NCBI GenBank assembly: GCA_910577835.1
Contig: CAJTOU010000044.1
Coordinates: forward strand, 1 to 22,076
Source: an uncultured Lachnospiraceae bacterium
GTDB taxonomy: Bacteria > Bacillota_A > Clostridia > Lachnospirales > Lachnospiraceae
Length of the DNA: 22,076 nt
Reading direction: 5' to 3'
Part shown: positions 6,819 through 15,135 of the stretch, in pieces
How positions within the stretch are numbered: position 1 is the stretch's first letter
Layout: each line of letters begins with the position of its first letter
The notes under the pieces: model-generated
What the model saw: only the letters and a program-made list of their open reading frames with translations
Database searches by the model: none
What the model was told of the DNA's origin: nothing
Position numbers and translations under genes: made by a program

Positions 6819-7076
6819 CTACAAATTTTCCTTCATAAATGTCTCAATCGCCTGACATGCCTCTGCCTCATCCTCTCCGTCAAAGGTCATTTTTACTTCC
6901 ATGCCTTTCTTTACTGCAAGCCCCATAATGCCGAAGATACGCTTGCAGTCGCCTTCTTTTCCGTCCTTGCTGATTTTAATGTTACAGGAAAAGCCCTTTG
7001 CCGCCTTTACAAGCTCTCCTGCCGGACGAGCATGGATTCCTTCCGGGTCTGTAATTGTGTAAGTAAATTCTTTCAT
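6819..7076 (-). CDS. ptsH: HPr-like phosphocarrier with Arg at position 46
   Basis: An 85-aa HPr. The catalytic His15 is in EGIHARPAGELV, so it can take phosphate from EI and give it to the EIIA domain of FruA. Aligned with B. subtilis HPr, its CKRIFGIMGLAVKKG segment matches LKSIMGVMSLGIAKG, and the regulatory Ser46 is replaced by Arg46 (codon CGT at the expected place). HPr kinase cannot phosphorylate this residue, so the protein should escape Ser-P control and catabolite repression through CcpA. The length fits HPr proteins. It sits between fruA and EI. The start has GGAGG about 7 nt upstream. Symbol ptsH is by family; a fructose-specific name is not established. Confidence 0.93.
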   Translation of the reverse strand: MKEFTYTITDPEGIHARPAGELVKAAKGFSCNIKISKDGKEGDCKRIFGIMGLAVKKGMEVKMTFDGEDEAEACQAIETFMKENL

Positions 7077-7156
7077 GATTTTTTCCTCCTAAAATTTATT
7101 TTTATTTATTTTATAGGAAATTGCTTTGTCTTTCCTATCAAGCAGCTCTTGCAGAG

Positions 7157-7179
7157 CATTTGTTTCTAAACAAAATGCA
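7157..7179 (-). repeat. Short stem-loop between fruA and HPr genes
   Basis: Near-perfect inverted repeat GCATTTGTTT / AAACAAAATGC in the 131-nt gap, with one bulged base. It may stabilise or process the transcript. No T-run follows, so it is not a clear terminator. Confidence 0.4.
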
Positions 7180-7207
7180 GGGAAGATTTTCATATATTTA
7201 CAGTTCT

Positions 7208-9130
7208 TCAGGCACTTTGTTCTTCATTCACCGGTTTTTTCAATAAACCAAGCATAACTGCTGATACAATTGTCCCAACTACCAGCGCTACAAGATACAT
7301 CAGCGCATTTCCCACTACCGGAAATACAAAGATTCCTCCATGTGGTGCCATCAGAGTACAGGAAAACGCCATAGACAACGCCCCCGCTATTCCAGAGCCG
7401 ACAATACAGGATGGAAGTACATGCAGCGGGTCAGATGCTGCAAACGGAATTGCTCCCTCTGTAATAAATGCCAATCCCATAATAAAATTTGTCGGTCCGG
7501 CCTCTCTTTGCTCTTTTGTAAATTTACTCTTAAAAAACAGGGTTGCCAGCGCGATTGCACATGGTGGTGTCATACCTCCAATCATAACCGCTGCCATAAT
7601 ATCATAATTTCCGGCTGCAATCGATGCTGTTCCAAATACATAAGCTGCCTTATTAAATGGACCTCCCATATCAATCGCCATCATGGCGCCTAAAACAAAA
7701 CCTAAAATTATTTTACTGGAACCGCCCATACCTGTCAACCCGTTATTTAATGCTGTATTAATCGCTCCCATAATCGGCTCGACGATATAATTCATACCTA
7801 CACCCATAATAAAGATACCAACTACCGGATAAATCAGAACAGGTGCAAGCTTTTCTATGGCTTCCGGCATTTTCTCGCAGATTTTACGAAGCAGCAGAAT
7901 CAGATAACCGGCTGCAAATCCTGCTACCAGAGCGCCTAAAAAACCGGATTTTCCGCCTGACGCCAGCATTCCGCCGACAAATCCAAGTGCAAGAGCCGGT
8001 CTGTCGCCGATTGCCATGGCGATAAATCCTGCCAGCACCGGAAGCATAAATCCGAAAGCCGCATCGCCAATCCCTTTAAATAATGCCGCTGCCGATGTAA
8101 TACTTCCAAAATTTCCTCTCTCTTCCTCAGAAAGAGCATTGATATCCACACCAAAGCCGTCAATCAAAAATGCAATCGCAATCAATATACCGCCGCCTAC
8201 TACAAAGGGAAGCATATGCGAAACACCGTTCATAAGCTGTGTGTAAATCTGATGTCCTATGCTTTGTTTTCCTGAGCTGCCTTCCTTTTTGACTGCCTGA
8301 GCTGCTTTGTATACCGGTGCATTTCCAGATATTGCACGTTCCAAAAGCTCTTCTGCTTTGCTGATACCGTCCGAAACCTGACATTCAATTACCTTTTTTC
8401 CGTCAAAACGGTCCATTGGCACCTGTGCATCTGCCGCTACAATAATACAATGTGCTTCTTCGATTTCTTTTTGTGTCAAAATGTTTTTTGCTCCGCCTGA
8501 GCCTCTTGTTTCTACTTTAAGAAAACATCCTTTGACCTTCGCTGCCTTTTCAAGTCCTTCTGCCGCCATATAAGTGTGCGCAATTCCGGTTGGACAGGAA
8601 GTAACGGCCAGAATCTTTACACCTTCTTTTTCCCCTGACATACTATCTGCCAGCCGATTGTCAATATCTGCCTCCTCGTTATCTGCCTTGTCAATAATAT
8701 CCAGAAACTCCTCAACGGATTTGGCGTTACGGAGATTTTCTGTAAATTCTTCATCCATCAGCAGGACAGAAAGCTTGCTTAACACATCAAGATGAATGTT
8801 ATCCTCAGTATTTGGTGCTGCAATCAAAAAGATTAAAGTGACCGGTTCTCCATCAAGTGCGTCGAAATCCACGCCCTGTTTCACTACCATAGCCGCCAGT
8901 CCCGGCTTTGTAACTGCGCTGCATTTTCCATGCGGAATAGCGATTCCTTCACCGATACCTGTGGTACTTTCTTCCTCTCTTGCATATACCTGTTTTCTAT
9001 ATCCTTCTCTGTCATTAATCTTCCCGCTTTTTACCATAAGGTCAACCATCTGGTCCAGTGCCTCGTTTTTTCCAGATGGGGAACCATTGAGCGAAATACT
9101 TCTCTTATCAAGCAAATCTGTAATTCTCAT
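7208..9130 (-). CDS. fruA: Fructose PTS permease, EIIABC
   Basis: A 640-aa three-domain permease that imports fructose and phosphorylates it to fructose 1-phosphate. Residues 1-150 are EIIA, with active His67 in GIAIPHGK. Residues about 170-265 are EIIB, with phosphocysteine Cys179 in VTSCPTGIAHTYMAAEGL. Residues about 294-632 are the EIIC channel with eight or more membrane segments, including the GGGILIAIAFLIDG and DMGGPFNKAAYVFG motifs typical of the fructose family. Order and length match FruA of Gram-positive bacteria. The start is an ATG with GGAGG upstream. It follows fruK by 135 nt. The neighbouring kinase, HPr and EI give the full path. Confidence 0.96.
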   Translation of the reverse strand: MRITDLLDKRSISLNGSPSGKNEALDQMVDLMVKSGKINDREGYRKQVYAREEESTTGIGEGIAIPHGKCSAVTKPGLAAMVVKQGVDFDALDGEPVTLIFLIAAPNTEDNIHLDVLSKLSVLLMDEEFTENLRNAKSVEEFLDIIDKADNEEADIDNRLADSMSGEKEGVKILAVTSCPTGIAHTYMAAEGLEKAAKVKGCFLKVETRGSGGAKNILTQKEIEEAHCIIVAADAQVPMDRFDGKKVIECQVSDGISKAEELLERAISGNAPVYKAAQAVKKEGSSGKQSIGHQIYTQLMNGVSHMLPFVVGGGILIAIAFLIDGFGVDINALSEEERGNFGSITSAAALFKGIGDAAFGFMLPVLAGFIAMAIGDRPALALGFVGGMLASGGKSGFLGALVAGFAAGYLILLLRKICEKMPEAIEKLAPVLIYPVVGIFIMGVGMNYIVEPIMGAINTALNNGLTGMGGSSKIILGFVLGAMMAIDMGGPFNKAAYVFGTASIAAGNYDIMAAVMIGGMTPPCAIALATLFFKSKFTKEQREAGPTNFIMGLAFITEGAIPFAASDPLHVLPSCIVGSGIAGALSMAFSCTLMAPHGGIFVFPVVGNALMYLVALVVGTIVSAVMLGLLKKPVNEEQSA

Positions 9131-9265
9131 AAAAATCCTCCATTCTTATATAGTTTTAAATCACTCTTTGATATAGCATTTTACGTGTTACAAGTCACTA
9201 TTTTTATTCTGGTATTATTGTGATTTGTTTTTAAATGATATATAATTTATAGTTTCTATTCTGTT

Positions 9266-10168
9266 CTATAACTGTCTATATAATTCTTCAATTTCCTTCC
9301 TTGTCGCCAGATATTCTGAAAATGCACTGGCGCTTCCCGCTGATACTCCCATTTTAAAAGCATGCTCATAATCCTGCTGTTCTATCCAGCCTGCTACAAA
9401 TCCAGCTACCATAGAATCTCCGGCTCCTACTGCATTGACAAGTTTTCCTTTAGGCGCGGGCATATGATAAACTGTTTTATTCTCAGCTACAAGCACTGCT
9501 CCATGACCGGCCATAGATACCAGTACATTTCTTGCTCCTTTTTCCTGAAGCTTTTTCGCATAAGGAATCACTTCTTCTCTGGTGCTAAGTTTTACATGAA
9601 AAATCTCTCCAAGCTCATGATTATTTGGTTTTATTAAAAATGGATGATATTCCAGCACATTAAGAAGTAAATCCTTTGTGGCATCTACTACGGTAAGCAC
9701 TTTTCGTGTCTGCAAACGCTTCATAATATCACGATAAATCATGTCCGGTATGGAAGCCGGTATGCTTCCTGCGAGTATCAGAATATCCTCATCCTGCAAT
9801 GCATCAAGCTTTTTTTTCAGCTCCTCCAGCTTTTCCTCATCTATCACTGGTCCCATTCCATTAATTTCTGTTCCATCTATGGATTTAAGTTTTACATTAA
9901 TTCTTGATATTCCTGAACCGATTTTAATAAAATCTGTGTTAATTCCAAGTTCTTTCAATTTTCTGCATATTTCATCACCGGTAAATCCTGCGACAAATCC
10001 CAGTGCAGTATTTGAAATTCCCAGATTCATCAATACAGTTGAAACATTGATTCCCTTTCCTCCCGGCAAAAGAAGCTCCGACGCTGTACGGTTGGTAAGC
10101 CCAAGCTGAAAATCGGGAACAGATACAATATAATCCAGAGACGGGTTAAAGGTAACTGTGTAAATCAT
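9266..10168 (-). CDS. fruK: 1-phosphofructokinase
   Basis: Converts fructose 1-phosphate, made by FruA, into fructose 1,6-bisphosphate for glycolysis. The protein has 300 aa, typical for the PfkB subfamily. The N terminus MIYTVTFNPSLDYIV is the usual beginning of FruK/LacC proteins. The first PfkB signature, PGGKGINVSTVLMNLG, is at residues 35-50. The second, NAVGAGDSMVAGFVAG, is at 245-260 and contains the catalytic Asp251. The start at 10168 has AAAGGAG 7 nt upstream; the ORF could be extended 15 codons to 10213 but without a good site and without homology. It is the first gene of the operon. Confidence 0.95.
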   Translation of the reverse strand: MIYTVTFNPSLDYIVSVPDFQLGLTNRTASELLLPGGKGINVSTVLMNLGISNTALGFVAGFTGDEICRKLKELGINTDFIKIGSGISRINVKLKSIDGTEINGMGPVIDEEKLEELKKKLDALQDEDILILAGSIPASIPDMIYRDIMKRLQTRKVLTVVDATKDLLLNVLEYHPFLIKPNNHELGEIFHVKLSTREEVIPYAKKLQEKGARNVLVSMAGHGAVLVAENKTVYHMPAPKGKLVNAVGAGDSMVAGFVAGWIEQQDYEHAFKMGVSAGSASAFSEYLATRKEIEELYRQL

Positions 10169-10208
10169 AGGTTTTCTCCTTTCCATATATTCTTTGTCTG
10201 CTTTAATA

Positions 10209-10234
10209 TGCAATCAATACAAGCGCTGGTTGCA
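10209..10234 (-). promoter_or_regulatory. Inverted repeat in the fru leader
   Basis: TGCAATCA (10209-10216) and TGGTTGCA (10227-10234), 7 of 8 paired, 10-nt spacer. It lies just after the predicted transcription start and could be an operator or a leader hairpin. Confidence 0.4.
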
Positions 10235-10246
10235 TCTGATAATGTT

Positions 10247-10275
10247 ATTATATAATCAAATTCATTCAATTTCAA
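10247..10275 (-). promoter_or_regulatory. Sigma-A promoter of the fructose operon
   Basis: On the minus strand TTGAAA (10270-10275), 17-nt spacer and TATAAT (10247-10252). Transcription would start near 10240, about 70 nt before the fruK ATG. Confidence 0.85.
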
Positions 10276-10350
10276 TCATAAAAATTCACAAAAAACCAAT
10301 TATTTTTGGTGCAATATGCACAAATTTGATTTAGTTTGATTGATTTTAAT
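10257..10350. promoter_or_regulatory. Helically phased repeats and a palindrome upstream of fruK
   Basis: CA steps recur at exactly 10-bp spacing at 10257, 10267, 10277, 10287 and 10297. TTTGAT, TTTGAT and TTTAAT recur at 10325, 10335 and 10345. Between them is the palindrome GTGCA-ATA-TGCAC (10309-10321). Such phasing suits a DeoR-type regulator binding several sites on one DNA face, or a curved A-tract region. The rest of the 10351-10684 gap is AT-rich without a gene that I can support. Confidence 0.4.
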
Positions 10351-10684
10351 TGTTTGCTTTTGACCTTCTTTTCTTCATTATGAATAATTACGAATTTAAT
10401 TCCTTAAATACTTTATTTTCTCTTTGTATTTTATTTTCTCTATTATGAATGATTACTATACGGAATTTGCAAAATATTTTTGGATATTTATTTTTTGCTG
10501 AGTACAACAAGATATATAATGCTTTTTTATTCCTGTCAGCCTCTTTCCGATTTGTAATTATTGTATATGCCTTATATTTTTTGTGAGAAGCTGGTAATTC
10601 CAAAAATATGAAAAGAAAAACAGAGTTTACCATTTATATTCAACCAGAAGTAGAATAACACATTCAAATTCAAATATATGTTTA

Positions 10685-10713
10685 TTGTAAATAATATGGT
10701 AAGAAATTATAAT
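10685..10713 (+). promoter_or_regulatory. Sigma-A promoter for the HTH-PurM gene
   Basis: TTGTAA (10685-10690), 17-nt spacer, TATAAT (10708-10713). The ATG is 32 nt downstream. Confidence 0.75.
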
Positions 10714-10744
10714 TGAAACACAATGTAGACTCGGAGGAAAAACT

Positions 10745-12019
10745 ATGTTAGATAATAAAAAAATATCAGAATTTATTACAGGCAAAAGAAAGCAGCTTGG
10801 CATGACACAGGCGGATGTGGCTGAAAGATTAAAAGTTTCTTTTCAGGCGGTTTCAAAATGGGAAAATGGTACTTTGCCAAATGTGGAAGTTTTAGTGGAA
10901 TTAGCTAAAATTTTAAATACATCAGTGGATGAAATTCTCTTAGGCAGGGATAAAGATAACGAGACCTATTCATATAGTAAATCCGGAGTAGATATTTCCT
11001 ATACGGATTCTATTAAAAAAGAAATGGCAGAGTATTTAAAAACAGACAATGAACGTGTTCTAAACGGCCTGGGACCTTTCGCATCTTTATATGATATTGG
11101 ATTTTCCAATATCGAAGAGCCTGTATTGGTTTTAAAATCAGAAGAACCCGGTTCCAAGCAAAAGCTGGCTATGGAATATGGGTACAGCAGGTCGATATGT
11201 CATGATATGATAAACCATCTGGTAAATGATATCGCAGTAATGGGAGCAAAACCGCTTGCTGTACTGGACACTATTGTATGTGGAAAGGCAGAAAAAGAAA
11301 CAATAAAATCTTTTATAAAAGGCATATCCGAAGCATGTCAGGAAAATGAGTGTAATCTGGTCGGCGGGGAAACGTCCATTCAGCCAGATGTTGTCGGCAA
11401 CGGATTATATATACTTACATCCAGTATTGCAGGTATTGTTTCTAAAAGCAATATTATTGACGGAAGCAGGATTCGAGAAGGCGACGCTGCACTGGCAGTC
11501 GCTTCAAATGGCCTTCATACAAATGGTTATACATTAGTTCGGCTGTTAATGGAAAAAATGCCCCAAATAAAGCTGGATAAAATCAATGGGGAAACTTTTA
11601 TCGAACAAATTATGAAGCCTCACACACCATATTACAAAGCACTTAAACCGCTCTTTTCCGATTCTGGCGTTCACGGAATGGCACATATCACAGGCGGGGG
11701 TATCGAAGGGAATCTGGGCAGAATTATACCAGACGGATTATGTGCTGAAATAGATTTGAACAAATTAAAAACGTTGCCTGTATTTTCATATATTAAGACA
11801 GTTGGAAATATTAATGAAGCAGAAATGCTTTCAACTTTTAATTGCGGTGCGGGTATGATTGTTATTGTAGAAAGAGAGCATATAAGACGGACAGTGGAAA
11901 TTATTAAAAAATATTATGATTGCTATGAAATTGGTGAAATTAAAACAGGAAATAAAAAGGTAGATTTTAGGAATCATATTATCTGGGAACAAAGCGCTTG
12001 TGACACCATAAATTCATGA
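10745..12019 (+). CDS. XRE helix-turn-helix fused to an AIR synthase (PurM)-like domain
   Basis: A 424-aa fusion. Residues 7-66 are a Cro/C1-type HTH, with MTQADVAERLKVSFQAVSKWE as DNA-binding core and SVDEILLGR at its end. Residues about 75-410 follow PurM: SGVDISYTDSIKKEM, GLGPFASLYDI, the VNDIAVMGAKPLAVLDTI region that in PurM holds the conserved Asn-Asp, GGETSIQPD, SNGLHTNGYTLVR, HITGGGIEGNLGR and STFNCGAGM. PurM closes FGAM to AIR in purine synthesis. Here the canonical nucleotide loop DGVGTK is changed to EEPGSK, so catalysis may be altered or lost and the domain may act as a ligand sensor for the HTH. The gene is alone on its strand, with CGGAGG before the ATG, and is not in a purine operon. 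Confidence 0.88.
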   Translation: MLDNKKISEFITGKRKQLGMTQADVAERLKVSFQAVSKWENGTLPNVEVLVELAKILNTSVDEILLGRDKDNETYSYSKSGVDISYTDSIKKEMAEYLKTDNERVLNGLGPFASLYDIGFSNIEEPVLVLKSEEPGSKQKLAMEYGYSRSICHDMINHLVNDIAVMGAKPLAVLDTIVCGKAEKETIKSFIKGISEACQENECNLVGGETSIQPDVVGNGLYILTSSIAGIVSKSNIIDGSRIREGDAALAVASNGLHTNGYTLVRLLMEKMPQIKLDKINGETFIEQIMKPHTPYYKALKPLFSDSGVHGMAHITGGGIEGNLGRIIPDGLCAEIDLNKLKTLPVFSYIKTVGNINEAEMLSTFNCGAGMIVIVEREHIRRTVEIIKKYYDCYEIGEIKTGNKKVDFRNHIIWEQSACDTINS

Positions 12020-12054
12020 TAATCTTCCTGTACTTTAAATGAAAAGAAAAAATC

Positions 12055-12104
12055 GGGACTGTCGCATTAAGCAGAATACATGCAAAACTTCATGCAGCAG
12101 TCCC
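12055..12104. terminator. Palindromic repeat B, probable terminator
   Basis: Arms GGGACTG (12055-12061) and CAGTCCC (12098-12104). The left part matches repeat A closely: CATTAARCAGAATACATRC is shared. It lies between convergent gene ends. On the minus strand the stem is followed by a T-run, so it should end the chemoreceptor/lipoprotein transcript. Confidence 0.7.
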
Positions 12105-12118
12105 AACCTTATTATAAA

Positions 12119-12559
12119 CTATTGAGAGGTATCAACAAATACCATGCTGGAATCGCCTTTTCTGGCCTGCTCTAAAACTGCTTTGGATAACTTCTGAAAA
12201 GAGGTGTAAGAAGAAGTAGCCCCTGTCAGAGCATCTATTTCATCTTCGTTTTGGTCCTCCAAAAGCTGTCCTGCATAATAACGGGTATATTCATTTGGAT
12301 AAGTCCCGTTAGAATGAAGCATTGTCTGCATATAGGCATTATCCCAGCTTTTAATAAAACCACTGGCATTTTCCGCATTATATTCTACTGAAACAATACT
12401 GCCTCCCTTAACCATAATCGTGATATATTCCTTCCACCCATGATTAAACTCGGAGGCCTGAGCTGTATAGTAGCCATCCTGAAGCTCTGTTTTCTCACTG
12501 CATGCTGTCAACGACATTATCAATACGCAAATCAATGCCAGACTTAATACACGTTTCAT
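12119..12559 (-). CDS. FMN-binding-domain lipoprotein
   Basis: A 146-aa secreted lipoprotein. Residues 1-19 form a signal peptide and the lipobox LTAC ends at Cys20, which would be lipidated and anchor the protein to the outside of the membrane. Residues about 28-135 form an FMN-binding domain. The motif DALTGATSS at 109-117 matches the consensus at which ApbE attaches FMN to a Thr (here Thr115). Such domains occur in Rnf, Nqr and extracellular electron transfer proteins. The start overlaps the chemoreceptor stop as ATGA, with GGAGGG inside the upstream gene, so translation is coupled. No ApbE gene is in view. The role with the receptor is inferred. Confidence 0.9.
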   Translation of the reverse strand: MKRVLSLALICVLIMSLTACSEKTELQDGYYTAQASEFNHGWKEYITIMVKGGSIVSVEYNAENASGFIKSWDNAYMQTMLHSNGTYPNEYTRYYAGQLLEDQNEDEIDALTGATSSYTSFQKLSKAVLEQARKGDSSMVFVDTSQ

Positions 12560-14586
12560 CTATGATTTCCCTCCTTCAACACAAATTTTCTTACCTGAGA
12601 CTGAAGAACTTCTGCTTCTTTTGCCAGCAGACTACTGGACTGTTCCATTCCACCGGCATTTTTCAGATTGTCATCAGCAATGGCAGAAATAGTTTCAATT
12701 CGTTCTTCCATAATAGCCAGAGCACTTTCCTGACTTTTTACTGCTGTCACCAGTTGGTCTGAAATTGCACTAATCTGATTTGATACATCAGAAATAGCCT
12801 GAAGAGAACCCGCAGTATCAGCGGTGAGCTCCACACCGGTCCGAATAATAGCCTTGGTATTCGTTACCATATCCGTAGCACTTTTTGCAGCTTCCGCACT
12901 TTTAGAAGCAAGCTGTTTGACCTCGTCAGCCACCACTGCAAACCCTTTTCCGGCACTTCCCGCCCGGGCAGCTTCTACTGAAGCATTAAGAGCCAGAATA
13001 TTGGTCTGGAAAGCAATATCCTCAATGGCCTTGGCAATTTGAGTAATCTTTTGAGCATTACGGTTAATATTGTCCATTGCATCAGAAAGCGATGCCATTC
13101 GCACATTGGCCTCCTCAATACACTGAGCAATTTCTTCTGTTTTCATACGGGTCTGACTGCTGCTTTCTGTAACACCAGACAATCGCTCTTTGACATTGGA
13201 TACTTCACAAACCAACTCATCTGTTGATTGATTCTGTTTCATGGAAACCTGATGCAGATGACTCGATTGCTCATTTAACTCCTCGGACATATCAGCAAGT
13301 CGGGAAGCAACAGCTCGAAAATCCATAATAGTTCCATTCATAGACTGAATAATTGTGCCAAGACTTGAACGGATTAAAGTAAAATCTCCCTTATAGTCCA
13401 CATGAGAATCTACGCACAGATTGCCATTTGCCACCTGAGTCAATACCTGCTGAATATCTGATATGTAACGATTCACGCTCTCCACAGTCGTATTAAGCGT
13501 ATGTGTCATTAATTCCAGCTCATCTTTGGAAGTAACCCTCATAACTTCAGTATGCAAATCACCGTCAGCAAGAGCTATCATTCGCTCTGTTACGCTTTTT
13601 ACAGGACGTGAAATCGACCCTGCCAGACGCAGTACCAGCAAAATAGAAATAATCAGCACAAACAAAGTAAGCAGTATGGCTAGCAGCATCGCTGCATTAA
13701 TAAAATGATTATAATCTGATTTTGGAATCTGAATCACCAGAAACCACTGTGTACCTCTGACCGGTGAAAAGGCTACCAGCATATTTTCACCATCAACAGG
13801 AAACTCTACGGCACCTGTTTCACCGGTATTCACATGGGCAAGAGCCTCTTCATACCCATCACTGAACTGAGCCAGCGTATTTTTTTCCAAAACCACAGAT
13901 TGATTTGAATGAGCAACAACAGTACCCTCGCGATTAATCATACATGCCACACTATGTTTTCCTAAATTAATACTGTTGATTACATCATTTAATACATCGT
14001 ATTTATAAACACCCACTACATAAAAAATGGTTTCTCCGTTTTCTTTTACTGGCATTCCCATGGTAATGCCCAGTTTTCTTCCAAAAATAGTAGAAGAATA
14101 AGTCGTTAAGTTATCTGTCTCCTGAAGAAGTGAAAAAAATTCACTGTCAAGATTATCGGGCGCATCACTGATTCCCTGAATCAGCCTGCCATCTAAACCA
14201 TACAATGCAATAGTGTACAGCTCATAAATTTCAGCCGCCTCCACCAGAACTTCCTCACGTCTTGCCCTGACTGTTTCAGAATCAGGCTGACTTTGTTCTG
14301 TCTGACTATTCATAGCATCCGAATTCATGCGGGAATCTCCTGCAATTGTCATCATTCGGTCCGCCAGCATATGGATATTGGCTTCCACAGTTTTTGCTGA
14401 CTGTCGAGCCATGGGCTGCAAACTATCCAACAGGATATTGTTTGCCAATGACTGCATGGATAATGCCATAATCACACAGCATACAATAACCAGTATCAAA
14501 ATATTAATAGTAGTATTTTTCAATATCCTTCCATTAATACTCCGTCTGGTTTTCCTGTTATGAAAATCTGCTTTTTTCCCAGTCAT
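12556..14586 (-). CDS. Methyl-accepting chemotaxis protein, dCache-type
   Basis: A 676-aa transmembrane chemoreceptor. Residues 1-22 are a short basic cytoplasmic tail, and TM1 is about 23-45. Residues about 46-290 form an extracytoplasmic sensor of dCache type, with the strand IALYGLDGRLIQG. TM2 is about 293-317, followed by HAMP (SISRPVKSVTERMIALADGD). The signalling part ends with a long coiled-coil hairpin, with the conserved tip AFQTNILALNASVEAARAG at about 525-543. There is no C-terminal CheR-docking pentapeptide. The ligand is unknown. The start has AGGAGAG upstream. It is translationally coupled to the FMN lipoprotein, which could be a binding partner or redox sensor. No che genes are in the window. 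Confidence 0.95.
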   Translation of the reverse strand: MTGKKADFHNRKTRRSINGRILKNTTINILILVIVCCVIMALSMQSLANNILLDSLQPMARQSAKTVEANIHMLADRMMTIAGDSRMNSDAMNSQTEQSQPDSETVRARREEVLVEAAEIYELYTIALYGLDGRLIQGISDAPDNLDSEFFSLLQETDNLTTYSSTIFGRKLGITMGMPVKENGETIFYVVGVYKYDVLNDVINSINLGKHSVACMINREGTVVAHSNQSVVLEKNTLAQFSDGYEEALAHVNTGETGAVEFPVDGENMLVAFSPVRGTQWFLVIQIPKSDYNHFINAAMLLAILLTLFVLIISILLVLRLAGSISRPVKSVTERMIALADGDLHTEVMRVTSKDELELMTHTLNTTVESVNRYISDIQQVLTQVANGNLCVDSHVDYKGDFTLIRSSLGTIIQSMNGTIMDFRAVASRLADMSEELNEQSSHLHQVSMKQNQSTDELVCEVSNVKERLSGVTESSSQTRMKTEEIAQCIEEANVRMASLSDAMDNINRNAQKITQIAKAIEDIAFQTNILALNASVEAARAGSAGKGFAVVADEVKQLASKSAEAAKSATDMVTNTKAIIRTGVELTADTAGSLQAISDVSNQISAISDQLVTAVKSQESALAIMEERIETISAIADDNLKNAGGMEQSSSLLAKEAEVLQSQVRKFVLKEGNHR

Positions 14587-14702
14587 TCCTTATCTCTCCT
14601 TTTCCTAAAAAATATTTTATAGATATAAATAAAAGCCATTTATTCTATTGCTGAAATCTAACTATTATTTATTCAGTCAACAGGCAAAATGCTTTTCTCC
14701 AT

Positions 14703-14708
14703 ATTATA
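14703..14708 (-). promoter_or_regulatory. Extended -10 for the chemoreceptor gene
   Basis: TGATATAAT on the minus strand, with TATAAT at 14703-14708. Only a T-rich tract is at the -35 position. No sigma-D-like TAAA/GCCGATAT pair was seen. The remaining gap to 14951 holds no supportable gene. Confidence 0.4.
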
Positions 14709-14951
14709 TCACATATTGTTTGGAAAAAAAAGTTTTTTCATAAATATTTATACTGATTTTGCAATCTGTCATTTATTTGTAAAAGTACTCCTTCCACTGT
14801 TGTACAGCAGCCATGCTTTGGACCTTGAGAGAAAGTTCCAATGAGCAAGGTAAAATTACAAGATATAAGGTGAATTACAGGTAAATATATGGCATATTAT
14901 TAAAGGACTGAGCAGTAAACAAACTCTATAATAGTTTGCTCAAAATACAAG

Positions 14952-14980
14952 TTGAAGGAAATAAAATTTCCTGATATAAT
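14952..14980 (+). promoter_or_regulatory. Promoter with operator-like palindrome in its spacer
   Basis: TTGAAG (14952-14957), 17-nt spacer and TATAAT (14975-14980) with TGA before it. A perfect palindrome AGGAAAT-AAA-ATTTCCT (14956-14972) fills the spacer, the classical place for a repressor site. It drives the leader peptide and the CD3324-family gene. Confidence 0.7.
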
Positions 14981-15020
14981 AAAAAAATAAAATTAAGTGA
15001 TACGAAAGGAGCTTAATGAA

Positions 15021-15053
15021 ATGTCTACTTTTATGAGAGGTGTTTACCTTTAA
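15021..15053 (+). CDS. Possible 10-aa leader peptide
   Basis: ATG to TAA encoding MSTFMRGVYL, with AAAGGAG 9 nt upstream. It follows the promoter by about 40 nt. Its last codons overlap an RNA structure (15046-15075) with two alternative pairings. It may be a regulatory leader for the following gene, or the start of a decayed gene. Support is the ribosome binding site and position only. Confidence 0.4.
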   Translation: MSTFMRGVYL

Positions 15054-15075
15054 AACTTTATCAGTGGATAAAGGT
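15046..15075 (+). promoter_or_regulatory. Alternative stem-loops after the leader peptide
   Basis: CTTTATC (15056-15062) pairs with GATAAAG (15067-15073) around AGTG. Alternatively ACCTTTA (15046-15052) pairs with TAAAGGT (15069-15075). The two exclude each other, as in attenuator-type switches. Confidence 0.35.
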
Positions 15076-15135
15076 ACAAAAATATACGTATAGAAATTCT
15101 CTTTTTAGCTTTATTTAGAGTTGAAAGGAGAAAAA

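Noticed and set aside
10388..10633. 81-codon frame on the minus strand
   Set aside because: AT-rich, Lys/Asn/Ile-biased, no ribosome binding site; it looks like chance.
14770..14870. Short frame on the minus strand ending VQSMAAVQQWKEYFYK
   Set aside because: About 33 codons, no start or site for ribosomes and no recognised family; perhaps a gene remnant but not supportable.
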